A stretch of 64,000 bases of DNA from Saprospira grandis DSM 2844 (lineage in GTDB: Bacteria; Bacteroidota; Bacteroidia; Chitinophagales; Saprospiraceae), in contig NZ_JH719942.1 in NCBI RefSeq assembly GCF_000275825.1, positions 4,290,326 through 4,354,325 of the forward strand. The letters run 5' to 3'. A model generated the notes under the pieces. That model made no database searches. It worked only from the letters and a program-made list of their open reading frames with translations, and had not been told where the DNA came from. A program made the position numbers and the translations under genes. Positions 8,212 to 16,922 of the stretch are shown here, in pieces (within the stretch, counting starts at the first letter, position 1; every line of letters starts with the position of its first letter).

Positions 8212-9285
8212 CTAAAATCGTTCTGAGAAATCCTGCCCATCAAACTCGTAGATGCTTCCATTGCTAAAGCCAAAAAGTAAATGTCCATTTTGCTCTTCAA
8301 AACAACTGAGCGCCATTCCTACAGCCAAATTTTGAGCAACTGTATACTGTTGAACATCCTCCCCATCAAAGCGCCAAAGGCCAGTATCTCGGTCAGAAAA
8401 CCAAATATTTCCCTTTTGGTCCTCCACAATAAGAAAAACGGATTGCAAGCCTTTATTCTGAGCAAATGCCCTTTTTTCTGTATTTTCTCTAAATACTTTT
8501 GGGGGCATCAACAAACCTTTTTCTCTTGAAAAATTAAGCAGGGTATCGCCCTGCATTAACAAAACGCCAATTCCATTATTGCCGATCCACAAACGCCCTT
8601 TCGAATCCTTCAGAATGCTTCTGATGTGTAGGCCCTCCTCTTTTTCAAGGCCCAAAACCTCATTATCGATTCGCCGAACGCCCTGCCCCTCATAAATAAA
8701 AGCAGCAGCATAACTGGCCCAATACAAGGCTCCATTTTTTCCTCTAGAAAAATCGGTTAGTGCATAAGCATTGTTAACATCTCGCTTGTCGCCCAAAGGA
8801 AAAGCCCAATAGCTTAATTTTTCGCCATCGTAACAATAAGCCCCCTCTTTTGTCCCCGCATTAAACCAAAGATCAAATTGGCCAAAATTGTTCTCTTTTA
8901 GCGCAGGCCCCCAACTATTTTCTACTAAGCGAATAATTTTTCCTTGCTCATAACGACAAACCCCCTGAGCTGTCCCAAAATAAATTCGGCCCAATTGATC
9001 TTCCTGTATAGAACGAACTTGATTATCGACCAAGCCCTCAGAAATACCAAAGTATTCAAAGGTTTTTCCATCATAACGGCAAGCGCCCTCTTGTTGACTG
9101 CCCAGCCAATAGTTTCCGCTGCGATCCCGATGTATAGCCGTAATTGCAGAGCTAAATCTTAGCTGAGGTTGCGGAACAACAGCAGTCGTTTTTTCTTCTT
9201 TACTGCTAGGCACTTTCTGTTCTGCACAAGAAAAATTTAGACAGAACAACAAAGAGAGCGCAATTATTTTAGCGTTTTTTTTCAT
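8212..9285 (-). CDS. Lipoprotein with two-component-regulator-type beta-propeller
   Basis: 357 aa. Lipoprotein signal with Cys at 20 (LNFSC). The rest is made of blades of the Reg_prop type: repeats such as SAITAIHRDRSGNYWLGS, VRSIQEDQLGRIYFGT, IRSILKDSKGRLWIGN and FLIVEDQKGNIWFSD, each a four-stranded blade ending in an aromatic-G motif. These propellers form the sensor half of hybrid two-component systems in Bacteroidota; here there is no kinase part, so it is a stand-alone envelope protein, presumably binding a ligand or partner. The start codon is 5 bp from repeat R4. Confidence 0.85.
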   Translation of the reverse strand: MKKNAKIIALSLLFCLNFSCAEQKVPSSKEEKTTAVVPQPQLRFSSAITAIHRDRSGNYWLGSQQEGACRYDGKTFEYFGISEGLVDNQVRSIQEDQLGRIYFGTAQGVCRYEQGKIIRLVENSWGPALKENNFGQFDLWFNAGTKEGAYCYDGEKLSYWAFPLGDKRDVNNAYALTDFSRGKNGALYWASYAAAFIYEGQGVRRIDNEVLGLEKEEGLHIRSILKDSKGRLWIGNNGIGVLLMQGDTLLNFSREKGLLMPPKVFRENTEKRAFAQNKGLQSVFLIVEDQKGNIWFSDRDTGLWRFDGEDVQQYTVAQNLAVGMALSCFEEQNGHLLFGFSNGSIYEFDGQDFSERF

Positions 9286-9289
9286 TTTA

Positions 9290-9460
9290 TTTTTTGGGGC
9301 TTGCCCGCCCTTTGGGCGGGCCGGGCTGTGTCAGGGCTCGCAGGTCTGCTCGGCCCTTCGCAAAAAACAAGTTTTTGCTCGGTCTGCGGCTGCGCCGCCC
9401 CCTTTTCCATCCCTAAGCCAAGTCGCTACGCTCCTTTGCGGCGGCTTCGCCGCCTGCTAA
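9290..9460 (+). repeat. R4: GC-rich hairpin repeat, subtype I
   Basis: T-run, GGGGC at 9296, first arm GCCCGCC/GGCGGGC, CGGGCTGTGTC, core GGGCTCGCAGGTCTGCTCGG, second arm GCAAAAA/TTTTTGC, GGTCTG, third arm GCGGCTGCGCCGC, CCATCCCTAAGCC, last arm GGCGGCTTCGCCGCC. With R5 (also subtype I) it brackets the phosphatase gene. Confidence 0.92.
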
Positions 9461-9502
9461 AGCTAGAAAAAGGACCAACTATGAGCGAATAAAAAATTTC
9501 TC

Positions 9503-11341
9503 TTAGGGAATATATAAGCGAATTGCTCTTTTTTCCAATCGGCCATCATAGCTAATCTCTAAAAGATAATCTCCTGTTTTTAGGCCTTGAATATTGAGCT
9601 CCACCTCTTGTTTGCCTGCGCCAAGGGCCATCGTATAACGCCTTTGGCTAATTCTATTCACATCAAAAAGCTCGAAGCGGACTTTTTCTTCGGCTTGATG
9701 CAATGAAAGGGGAACCGCTAATCTTTTTCGCAACAAATTGACGGACAAAAGCGGGATGCGTTCTTCATTTTCTTGGCTTGCTTTTACTAGCAGTTCTTGG
9801 CGGTCCAATAATTTTCCGTCTTCATCCAAAACCGAGATCCGATAATAAGACTGTTGGCTCAGGGGACGGTCCTGAATATCGGCAAATTCGTAGTGGTTGG
9901 GCAGTTCTTCTGAGGGGCCGGCCCCTTCTAAATTGGCCAGGGTAGACCAATAAATTTTGTTGTGCGAATGCTGAATAAGGAAGCGATAATTTTGCCCTTC
10001 ATATTTACAGGCCCAAAATAAGCGCAGCCGTTGTTGTTCGGCCTTGGCTTTTAGGTCCATTAAAACTGTTTTGGCCTTATCGGTTGGGGGTTTATAGCGC
10101 AACAAATAATTATTGGCCAAATCAATATGATCTTCTTGCTGGGGTTGCCAAAGCATAATATTTTTGGGCATACTAAAGCGGCTATCATCATCCAGATAAC
10201 CAATTAGGCTAGCATTATCTGATTTCACGGTGCGAATTTCAATATTTTCTAGGCTCACAAACAACCATTTCAGCTGATTGAGTTTGCCCGCGGCTCTGGT
10301 CCAACTTTTTGTATCGTCGGCATTGCGGAGGGGCGCGCCCCAGCCGCCTTCACCAATATAGACCACCCCATTTTTATCATCTCGGATAAAGCCTTCTTCA
10401 TGGCCCTCCTCTTGGCTGTAGCGAATGGGCCAAGTATATTTAGAGGTATGCGAATCGCATTCTAGGGCCAATTGGACCCCATAGCGCTCAAACAAAGGGG
10501 CCCAAGCCATAGCCAACTCCTCTTTCTCTGATTTTCGCTTCACATGGGGGCGCATAGGATGATGATATTGGGCAAATCGCCAGCCATGGTCCTGATGTTC
10601 GGCCAAATCTTCGGCCAACCATTCGGATTGTAGGCCTGCGGCGGGCATCATGCTATTTAAGGTATATAAGCGCATGAGGTTGCCGCCCAAACTTAGGGCA
10701 TAATAGGCCTTAGGGTTGGGTAAATCAAACAACTTATATAAGGTTTCATTAGAGAGCTCATGGTTTCCTCTGGCCACCACCATAGCCGTCATGCGGCCAT
10801 CTGGCGTAATGGTTTCCTGCCAATCGTCGAGCCAGCCCTGCCATTGTTTGGCGGTACCTAGGGCCGTCATATCGCCAGCAAAGAGGACCAAATGCGGGCG
10901 CAAGCGGGCCACCAAGCGGTTCGCATTTTTTCTGGCCGCCTGATAATTTCTAGAATCTCCCCCGGCCACAATAGAGAGTCGTTCTTTGGGAGAATTGGGT
11001 AGAGTTTTAAAGGAATAGCGTTGGCCGCAGCCCTCTTCATCGCAAACTACAAAATAGTAGTTGGTATTGGGTTTCAAATTGGCTAGGCGGGCAAAGTAGG
11101 TCAGCATGCCCTTTACCTGATAGCTTTTTTGGGGAATTTGTTTGAGGGGATAGGCCTTAGCCTTTTGGCCCAAATCGTTGGGGCCATAATAGAGTACAGG
11201 GGCCTTTCCAGAGGCTTGCTCCCAACCAATACTAATACTTTGGCTGGGGTCTTGGCGCAAAACGGCCCGAAAACGGATGGGCTTGGCCCAAGAAAAAGAA
11301 AAACTGAAGAGGAAAAGGAAAAATAAACAATATCGCATCAT
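9503..11341 (-). CDS. Purple-acid-phosphatase-like exported metallophosphoesterase
   Basis: 612 aa from MMRYCLFF; the frame runs further upstream only because it enters repeat R5. Signal peptide (to SFSWAKP). Residues about 20-120 form an N-terminal fibronectin-III-like domain ending in NYYFVVCDEEGC, as in purple acid phosphatases. The calcineurin-like domain shows all metal motifs: GGDSRN (GDxx), LFAGDMTA (GDxx), VARGNHEL (GNHE), a YHHP segment, and LECDSHTSKY in place of the final GHxH. The C-terminal 80 residues (VELNIQGLKTGDYLLEISYDG) resemble a T9SS-type sorting domain. It probably hydrolyses phosphate esters outside the cell. The gene is tightly bracketed by R4 and R5. Confidence 0.85.
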   Translation of the reverse strand: MMRYCLFFLFLFSFSFSWAKPIRFRAVLRQDPSQSISIGWEQASGKAPVLYYGPNDLGQKAKAYPLKQIPQKSYQVKGMLTYFARLANLKPNTNYYFVVCDEEGCGQRYSFKTLPNSPKERLSIVAGGDSRNYQAARKNANRLVARLRPHLVLFAGDMTALGTAKQWQGWLDDWQETITPDGRMTAMVVARGNHELSNETLYKLFDLPNPKAYYALSLGGNLMRLYTLNSMMPAAGLQSEWLAEDLAEHQDHGWRFAQYHHPMRPHVKRKSEKEELAMAWAPLFERYGVQLALECDSHTSKYTWPIRYSQEEGHEEGFIRDDKNGVVYIGEGGWGAPLRNADDTKSWTRAAGKLNQLKWLFVSLENIEIRTVKSDNASLIGYLDDDSRFSMPKNIMLWQPQQEDHIDLANNYLLRYKPPTDKAKTVLMDLKAKAEQQRLRLFWACKYEGQNYRFLIQHSHNKIYWSTLANLEGAGPSEELPNHYEFADIQDRPLSQQSYYRISVLDEDGKLLDRQELLVKASQENEERIPLLSVNLLRKRLAVPLSLHQAEEKVRFELFDVNRISQRRYTMALGAGKQEVELNIQGLKTGDYLLEISYDGRLEKRAIRLYIP

Positions 11342-11365
11342 CTGATTTTTATTGAACGATTTTTT

Positions 11366-11521
11366 GCGCCTAGAGGCGAGCGCAGCGAGCCGGCTTAGGG
11401 ATGGAAAGGGGTGGCCGCAGGCCAGACCCAAGTTTTTGAGCGCAGCGAAAAAACTGCAGGGCCGAGCGAGCAGCGAGCCCCGACACAGCCCGGCCCGCCG
11501 ATAGGCGGGCAAGCCCCAAAA
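11366..11521 (-). repeat. R5: GC-rich hairpin repeat, subtype I
   Basis: Minus-strand reading: GGGGCTTGCCCGCC with its complementary arm, CGGGCTGTGTCGGGGCTCGC, TGCTCGCTCGGCCCTGC, second arm AGTTTTT/AAAAACT, GGTCTGGCC, CCATCCCTAAGCC, last arm GGCTCGC... The only subtype I copy on the minus strand; it partners R4, 1.9 kb away. Confidence 0.9.
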
Positions 11522-11550
11522 TATGCACAAAGGTAGTCAAAAACGCATAA

Positions 11551-11586
11551 AAAAACCCAAGTGCTTGAGTTTAGCGCTTGGGTTTA
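11551..11586 (-). terminator. Intrinsic terminator of the bacilliredoxin gene
   Basis: AAACCCAAG pairs with CTTGGGTTT around a 15-base loop containing secondary complementarity; T-run on the minus strand. Confidence 0.75.
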
Positions 11587-11603
11587 TGGGGCGTCAAAAG
11601 AGC

Positions 11604-12023
11604 TTAATCGCAAAAGCGTTCGATAGCGGCCTTAAGATTGGCGGCGATCATTTCGGCTGTACTGCCCTCGATATGGTGACGTTCTAGAAAATGGACCAAC
11701 TTCCCATCTTTGAAGAGCCCCACAGAAGGCGAAGAGGGTGGGTAAGGCAACATAAATTGTCGGGCCGTGTCTACGGCTTCTTTGTGCACACCGGCAAAAA
11801 CGGTAATGGCCTCGGTGGGTTGCTTGCTCGCTTGCGCTAGGGCCAACTTTACGCCGGGGCGGGCATTGCCAGCGGCGCAGCCACAGACAGAATTGACCAC
11901 GACTAGAGCGGTTCCTGATTTTTGGCCCAAAATGGCCTTTACGTCTTCGGCGGTTTCTAGTCCTTTAAAGCCGTGATCGGTAAGATCTTTGGCCATAGGT
12001 ATAGTCAGATGTTCTGGATACAT
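11604..12023 (-). CDS. BrxA/BrxB family bacilliredoxin
   Basis: 139 aa from MYPEHLTIPM, the usual start of the family; an upstream ATG adds 15 residues without family character. The thioredoxin-like domain carries the NSVCGCAAGNARPG motif with C47 and C49 (CGC), as in the YphP/YqiW proteins. In Firmicutes these remove bacillithiol from S-bacillithiolated proteins; in Bacteroidota the thiol partner is presumably the same or a related low-molecular-weight thiol. Cytoplasmic, single-gene unit with its own terminator. Confidence 0.92.
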   Translation of the reverse strand: MYPEHLTIPMAKDLTDHGFKGLETAEDVKAILGQKSGTALVVVNSVCGCAAGNARPGVKLALAQASKQPTEAITVFAGVHKEAVDTARQFMLPYPPSSPSVGLFKDGKLVHFLERHHIEGSTAEMIAANLKAAIERFCD

Positions 12024-12098
12024 ACGATTATTATTTTCGATTGAATAATATTTGAGTGGAGAGGGCAAAGATAGAAAAGATGTGCTAAAAATTGCCCT

Positions 12099-13760
12099 TT
12101 ATTCTGTTTTCAAACCCTTAACGGCAGCCAAAACCACGGGGTCATCTTTGGCCATAGCCTTATAAAAATAGGCTTCGCCAAAGAGTTGTTCGGCCAAATA
12201 GCCTTTGATGTATCGTTTGAGGCTGCTTTGGCTTTTTTGCCAGGCGGCGGCATCGAATTGCAGTTCTTTTTGCGCAGTTAGATACTGCTGAAAAGCCTGC
12301 ATAAGCTCTTCGGAAGGCTGATAATTTTTGAGGAAATTTTCTGCTTTTTGGCCTTGAAAAGTTTGGAAGCGCTGATCGAGGTAGCGATAGACAAAGGCGG
12401 GTAGGTTGAAGCGGGCATTGACATAAAAATCGTTGCGGTTGAGGCTATCGAGGGGCACAAAAATATCGGGGATGATTCCGCCACCGCCATAAACTAGGCG
12501 GCCACCGGTTGTTTTATAGACCGTAGAGTCTAGCACTTTAATGCTATCTTTTTCATAAAGTTCACCAGATTTCAGGCGGCTTTCAAAATCTTGGTCGTAG
12601 CCTGCTTCATCGCCTTTTTTGTAGGGGCGTTGAATCAGGCGGCCCGAGGGCGTATAGTAGCGGGCGACGGTAAGGCGGAGGGCAGATTCATCGCTCAGGC
12701 CGTATTGTTCTTGGACCAATCCCTTACCAAAAGAGCGGCGGCCCACAATAATGCCGCGGTCGTTATCTTGGATAGCGCCTGCCATAATTTCTGAGGCAGA
12801 GGCAGATCCTTCATCAATTAAAACGGCAACTCGGCCCACCTTAAAAAAGCTACGGCCAGTAGATTTATATTCTTTGCGTTTGTAGCTACGGCCCTCGGTA
12901 TAGACCAAAAGTCGTTTGTCCTTAAACAATTGATTGAGGATTTCGGTAGCTTCTTTGAGATAGCCGCCAGGGTTTTGGCGCAGGTCAATGACTAGATTTT
13001 CCATGCCTTCTTCTTCTACCAAAGGCTCTAGGGCCTCCATAAACTCCTTATAGGTTTTGCTACTAAAGCGGCTAACTTTGATGTAGCCTGTTTTATCGTC
13101 CCACATAAAGCCGGCATCGACACTTTTAACGGGAATCTCGCCTCTTTTGATGGCAATATTTAGGGGGCTTGTTTTTCCTCTTCTCAAGACGCTAATATTT
13201 ACAGTAGAGCCGGCTGGACCTTTGAGGCGTTTGACAATTTCTTCATTATCTAATTTTTGGCCAACAAAAAGGCTATCATTTACTCTCAGGAACTTATCGC
13301 CTACTTTTAGGCCGGCCTGATCGGCTGGGCCATCTTTTAGGACCGTAGTAATAGACACGGTATCATCGAGCAAGAAAAACTCTACGCCAATGCCTTCAAA
13401 GTTGCCTTCTAGGGATTCGTTGACGGCCTGTAGTTTTTGGCTGGGAATATAATTAGAGTGTGGATCGAGCTGGTCCAAAATGGCCTTGATAGCGGCATCT
13501 TCTAACTCGCCCAATTCTACGCCCTCCAAATAGCGGGCATCGACAAATCGGAGCACCTCTTCTACCTTCCCATTAAAGCGGCTAATATCGCCCGAATGAG
13601 GGCTATCTGCATCAAATTGATAGCTCGGGCGGCTAGGTTGGCGCAAAAACAGGCCCATAAATAGCCCCAAGGCGAGGGAAATACCAATGAGGGCGGGCAG
13701 CCAGATTTGAACCTTTTGTAAAAAAGAAAGAGGACCGTTGGAAGGAGCGTGCTGAGACAT
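12099..13760 (-). CDS. S41 family C-terminal processing peptidase (Ctp)
   Basis: 553 aa from MSQHAPSNG; an in-frame ATG 13 codons upstream is less likely. One N-terminal membrane helix (about 25-45) anchors it with the rest in the periplasm. A PDZ domain (about 105-190; GIGVEF, PADQAGLKVGDKFLRVND) precedes the S41 protease core: VIDLRQNPGGYL, the catalytic Ser in DEGSASASEIMAGAI and the Lys in GRRSFGKGLVQEQ, then TVARYYTPSGR. Such proteases degrade or trim periplasmic proteins from their C-termini. A C-terminal helical region of about 120 residues is typical for the Bacteroidota form. Confidence 0.93.
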   Translation of the reverse strand: MSQHAPSNGPLSFLQKVQIWLPALIGISLALGLFMGLFLRQPSRPSYQFDADSPHSGDISRFNGKVEEVLRFVDARYLEGVELGELEDAAIKAILDQLDPHSNYIPSQKLQAVNESLEGNFEGIGVEFFLLDDTVSITTVLKDGPADQAGLKVGDKFLRVNDSLFVGQKLDNEEIVKRLKGPAGSTVNISVLRRGKTSPLNIAIKRGEIPVKSVDAGFMWDDKTGYIKVSRFSSKTYKEFMEALEPLVEEEGMENLVIDLRQNPGGYLKEATEILNQLFKDKRLLVYTEGRSYKRKEYKSTGRSFFKVGRVAVLIDEGSASASEIMAGAIQDNDRGIIVGRRSFGKGLVQEQYGLSDESALRLTVARYYTPSGRLIQRPYKKGDEAGYDQDFESRLKSGELYEKDSIKVLDSTVYKTTGGRLVYGGGGIIPDIFVPLDSLNRNDFYVNARFNLPAFVYRYLDQRFQTFQGQKAENFLKNYQPSEELMQAFQQYLTAQKELQFDAAAWQKSQSSLKRYIKGYLAEQLFGEAYFYKAMAKDDPVVLAAVKGLKTE

Positions 13761-13959
13761 AAACGATTTGAGATGAGGGTGGAAAACTAGTTGGGCCAAA
13801 GATGGGGACTATTTATAGAAAAAGCGGAACTAAAAACAGTTCTTGGGCAGCCAAAGCACAAAGAAAATGAAAAAAGCCCTATTTTTTTATGCTAAAATTT
13901 ATAATTTCGGCGGCTTCCCCTGCTTTTCCATTCAAAAACAGCCTTAACCCCTTGAGCCT

Positions 13960-14805
13960 ATGCAGATAATAGCCGATAGCGGATCGACAAAAACAGATTG
14001 GTATTTTTTAGCCGAAGATGGCCGTTATAAACAAATGCAGGCCATGGGCATGAACCCCGTTAGTTATAGCCAAGCCCAACTAGAACAAAGCCTAGCCCCT
14101 ATTGTTTTGGCCCAAAAAGGCCAGCCCATCTCCGCGATTCATTTTTATGGGGCCGGTTGTGGGGCCCATGAAGCGGCCAACAAAATGCAACTACTTTTGG
14201 CTCAGGCTTTTCCACAAGCCAAACAAATAGAGGTAAAATCAGACCTTTGGGCCACAGTTAGAGCCTTTGCTAAGCCCCCAAAGGTAGGTTTCTATTGTAT
14301 TCTAGGCACCGGCAGCAATGCCTGCTTTTTTGATGGCGAAAACCTAAAGCAACTACAGCCCTCTTTGGGCTATTTATTGGGGGATGAAGGGAGCGCTAAC
14401 GCCCTAGGGAAACAGCTCATTAAAGACTATTTCTATAATAAAATGCCCGCAAAGCTGGCCCAAGCCTTCGCGCAGCAGTTCCCCATACTACAAGCCCCCG
14501 ATTTTGTCGCCCAACTCTATGCACAGCAGCGACCCAATGCCTTTTTGGGGCAGTTTGCTCAATTCTTATCTTTATATAGACAAGATAATTACATAGAAAA
14601 TACCTTAAATTCTCATTTTTCAGACTTTATCTGCCAGCAGCTACTTATATTTGAGGCTGCAAAAAGCGCCCCCCTTCACTTCACAGGCAGTATTGCCGCA
14701 GTTTTTCAAGAAGAGCTGCAAAAAAGCATTGCCAGTCACCAACTTCCAAAAGCAAAAATACTAGCTCACCCCTTACCTCAACTTCTCCATTATCATTTGA
14801 CCTAA
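13960..14805 (+). CDS. BadF/BadG-type ATPase, N-acetylglucosamine-kinase-like
   Basis: 281 aa, cytoplasmic. ASKHA-fold kinase: phosphate 1 motif IIADSGSTKTDWYF at the N-terminus, FYGAGCGAHE, phosphate 2 motif CILGTGSNACFFDG near 115, and the GYLLGDEGSANALGKQL segment near 145 characteristic of the GlcNAc-kinase branch of BadF. The enzyme probably phosphorylates an amino sugar during wall recycling. The C-terminal third is slightly short against the family but keeps the LHFTGSIAAVFQEEL adenosine motif. An Lrp-type regulator follows after 10 bp on the same strand. Confidence 0.85.
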   Translation: MQIIADSGSTKTDWYFLAEDGRYKQMQAMGMNPVSYSQAQLEQSLAPIVLAQKGQPISAIHFYGAGCGAHEAANKMQLLLAQAFPQAKQIEVKSDLWATVRAFAKPPKVGFYCILGTGSNACFFDGENLKQLQPSLGYLLGDEGSANALGKQLIKDYFYNKMPAKLAQAFAQQFPILQAPDFVAQLYAQQRPNAFLGQFAQFLSLYRQDNYIENTLNSHFSDFICQQLLIFEAAKSAPLHFTGSIAAVFQEELQKSIASHQLPKAKILAHPLPQLLHYHLT

Positions 14806-14815
14806 AGCACTACAG

Positions 14816-15301
14816 ATGCAGGGAAAGAAAGAAAACATAGATGAAACGGACCGAAAGATCCTCAACATTCTACTCAAAGACGCCAATACTTCTTATGTAG
14901 ATATTTCCAAACAGATACACGTATCTCCAGGCACCGTTCATGTTCGCATGAAGCGCCTGATCCGCATTGGATTGGTAAAAAAAGCTTTTTTGAATGTAGA
15001 TTACAATAAATTAGGCTACGATATTTGCGCTTTTTTAGGCATTCATCTAGAAAATAGCTCTTTTTATAGCCAAGTGATTGATGCCCTCTACCATATTCCC
15101 GAGGTCGTCAATGCACATTATACCACAGGCAATTACAGCATTTTTGTCCGTATTATCTGTAGAGATACCGATCATTTGCGAGAGGTCCTACACGAAAAGA
15201 TTCAGGAAATAGATGGGGTGCAACGCACCGAAACCTTTATTTCCTTAGAAGAGAGCATCCATCGTACCATTTCTTTAGAGAGCCCAGAAGACAACAACTA
15301 G
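14816..15301 (+). CDS. Lrp/AsnC family transcriptional regulator
   Basis: 161 aa. Winged helix-turn-helix (LDxTDRKIL-like ETDRKILNILLKDANTSYVD, then SPGTVHVRMKRLIRIGLV) followed by a RAM ligand-binding domain (about 65-150: GYDICAFLGIHLE, VVNAHYTTGNYSIFVRIICR, GVQRTETFISLEE). These proteins form octamers that respond to amino acids. The C-terminal RTETFISLE is a familiar Bacteroidota variant. Its stop codon interlocks with that of the convergent thioesterase gene: TAG at 15299-15301 on plus, TAG from 15300-15298 on minus. Confidence 0.92.
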   Translation: MQGKKENIDETDRKILNILLKDANTSYVDISKQIHVSPGTVHVRMKRLIRIGLVKKAFLNVDYNKLGYDICAFLGIHLENSSFYSQVIDALYHIPEVVNAHYTTGNYSIFVRIICRDTDHLREVLHEKIQEIDGVQRTETFISLEESIHRTISLESPEDNN

Positions 15302-15789
15302 GCTCCCGTTTGTTCTTTTACATAGGGCGACATTTCTTCCTGAATGCGCTGTCTATGTTCCATAAGGCGCTTGGCATAGTCCTCAAGCGCCTTATCTTTT
15401 TCTGTTTGGGGGCTCCATTTGGGCACCGCCACGGTTTTGCCATTTTCGTCTACGGCCACAAAAATAATAATGCAGTGGGTCGTTTTTTGCCAATTGCTTT
15501 CTCGCAAATCTCTAGAATAGACGTCTACGGCAATATGCATAGAGCTACTGCCCGTATAAATTACTTTGGCCTCTAAACGGACCCTTTGCCCAATCTGAAT
15601 GGGCCGATAAAACTGAATTCCCCCCACATAAACGGTGACACAATAATGCCCGCTCCAACTAGCGGCACAGGCATAACTCACTTGGTCTATCCATTTCATG
15701 ACGGCCCCTCCATGCACCTTGCCCCCAAAATTTACATCGGTAGGTTCGGCCAAAAAAGTAAAGGTGGTTTTTCTTTCGTTTGCTGACAT
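15298..15789 (-). CDS. Hotdog-fold acyl-CoA thioesterase
   Basis: 163 aa. A single hotdog domain with the family landmarks TDVNFGGKVHGGAVMKWIDQ (active-site helix), YVGGIQFYRPIQIGQRV and VYSRDL, followed by a charged C-terminal helix. The family hydrolyses acyl-CoA to free acid and CoA in the cytoplasm. Convergent with the Lrp gene with overlapping stops. Its start lies about 20 bp from repeat R6. Confidence 0.92.
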   Translation of the reverse strand: MSANERKTTFTFLAEPTDVNFGGKVHGGAVMKWIDQVSYACAASWSGHYCVTVYVGGIQFYRPIQIGQRVRLEAKVIYTGSSSMHIAVDVYSRDLRESNWQKTTHCIIIFVAVDENGKTVAVPKWSPQTEKDKALEDYAKRLMEHRQRIQEEMSPYVKEQTGA

Positions 15790-15810
15790 ATTTTTCTGTT
15801 CTAAAGGTGA

Positions 15811-15972
15811 TTTGGGGCTGCCCCTCGCCTATCGGCTCGGGTCGGGCTGTTTCGCAGCTCGCAGGTCTGCTCGGCCCTGCGGGCTTTTTCGCTACGCTTC
15901 AAAAGCCCTGGGTCTGGCCCTTTGGGCCACTGCTGTCCATCCCTCAGCCGAATAGCGCCTGGCTGTTGGGCC
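15811..15972 (+). repeat. R6: GC-rich hairpin repeat, subtype IV
   Basis: TTTGGGGCTGCCCC, GGGTCGGGCTGTTTCGCAGC, core CTCGCAGGTCTGCTCGGCCC, second arm GGGCTTTT/AAAAGCCC with loop CGCTACGC, GGTCTGGCC, third arm GGCCCTTTGGGCC, CCATCCCTCAGCC, last arm GCGCCTGGC... Pairs with R7 around a small lipoprotein gene; 10 bp from that gene's stop. Confidence 0.9.
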
Positions 15973-15982
15973 AAAAAATTAG

Positions 15983-16480
15983 TTAATCGAGCTCGCTCCA
16001 TTCGGTCCCGGGAATCTCTCCGGCAAAAACAAGGCGGGTTTCATGCAACCAAGCCCGAATTTTAAAGCCTTGGCGAGAATCAAAAAGCCATTCGCTGCCG
16101 TTATTACTATTGGGTTGGCCCAAAAGACGCTCGGCTTCCTCTTTCATATAGTTTTTGTCTTGATACTCGACCAAAATTTCATAGAGCGGCTGCGGCGAAT
16201 CGCTATCGATATAATAAAAGACTCTTTTGATGCTATCTCGGCCAATTTCTTCATAAAACTCTTTGCGGAAAGAAAGGGCATCTTGCACATAATTGATGGG
16301 CGCCATTTTGGGCCGCTTAGTCTGCAACTCTTTCCAACTCATATTGAGCACAATATTGCCCAGCTCGGCAGGCAGATAAAAATTGGGCCTTTTTTGCTCT
16401 ACGGTAACCGGCTTGGGCTTTTTGCAAGCCGTAAGGCTAAAGAGCAGAAAGAGAAAGAAAAAAAGGCTGAAATTTCGCAT
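15983..16480 (-). CDS. Lipoprotein of unknown function
   Basis: 165 aa. Lipoprotein signal with Cys at 19 (LFSLTAC) followed by KKPKP. The body (about 30-165) contains an N-terminal NIVLNMSWKELQTKRP segment that looks like the thresholding motif of small envelope domains and mixed strand/helix after it. I do not recognise the family. It sits alone between the inward-facing repeats R6 and R7. Confidence 0.75.
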   Translation of the reverse strand: MRNFSLFFFLFLLFSLTACKKPKPVTVEQKRPNFYLPAELGNIVLNMSWKELQTKRPKMAPINYVQDALSFRKEFYEEIGRDSIKRVFYYIDSDSPQPLYEILVEYQDKNYMKEEAERLLGQPNSNNGSEWLFDSRQGFKIRAWLHETRLVFAGEIPGTEWSELD

Positions 16481-16557
16481 AACTGGCAGGTTTTATATAA
16501 CAAATGTCACTAATAAGAAAATTGAAAAAAACTATCTTTATTGAGAGCAAAAAAAGA

Positions 16558-16589
16558 TTGTGAAATGCTTATTCCGCCCGCTATATTTG
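16558..16589 (+). promoter_or_regulatory. Bacteroidota-type promoter reading toward mbnP through R7
   Basis: TTG at 16558 and TATATTTG at 16582 are separated by 21 bases, a good match to the TTG / TAnnTTTG promoter. The next gene on this strand is mbnP (16923), so the transcript would have a leader of about 330 nt containing R7 in reverse. The rest of 16481-16660 shows nothing else. Confidence 0.55.
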
Positions 16590-16660
16590 CCCTTGTCAGG
16601 GGCCGAAAGATAGGGATTTTTGTCGATTGTTTCACAAGATAAAATAAAAGCTCAGACAAG

Positions 16661-16861
16661 AAGCGCTAGCCCAAAGCCCAGCCGCAAATGCCCCGAAGGG
16701 GCAAAACGGCCCAGCGCTGCGCAGCCGTGGCCCAAAGGGCCAGACCCAGTTTTTTTGAGCAAAGCGAAAAAAAACGCAGGGCCGAGCAGACCTGCGAGCG
16801 GCGAAGCATAGCGGCGGCCAACTGAGGCCAAAGGCCGAACTGGCCGCGGGCCCCAAAAAAA
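16661..16861 (-). repeat. R7: GC-rich hairpin repeat, subtype V
   Basis: Minus-strand reading: GGGGCCCGCGGCC, arm GTTCGGCCTTTGGCC, GGCCGCCGCTATGCTTCGCC, core CTCGCAGGTCTGCTCGGCCC, second arm TTTTTTTTCGCTTTGCTCAAAAAAA, GGTCTGGCC, CTGCGCAGCGCTGGGCC, last arm GCCCCTTCGGGGC. Outer end about 60 bp before mbnP. Confidence 0.9.
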
Positions 16862-16922
16862 GAAAATTATGGTTCTTATATAAAAGCACCTGCATTTAAT
16901 CACTTACTTAATTTATCAACTT

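Noticed and set aside
9503..11530. Start codons far upstream for the phosphatase gene (11530) and the lipoprotein gene (55761).
   Set aside because: The extra N-termini are translated repeat R5 or R19; signal peptides begin exactly at the inner ATGs (11341, 55545).
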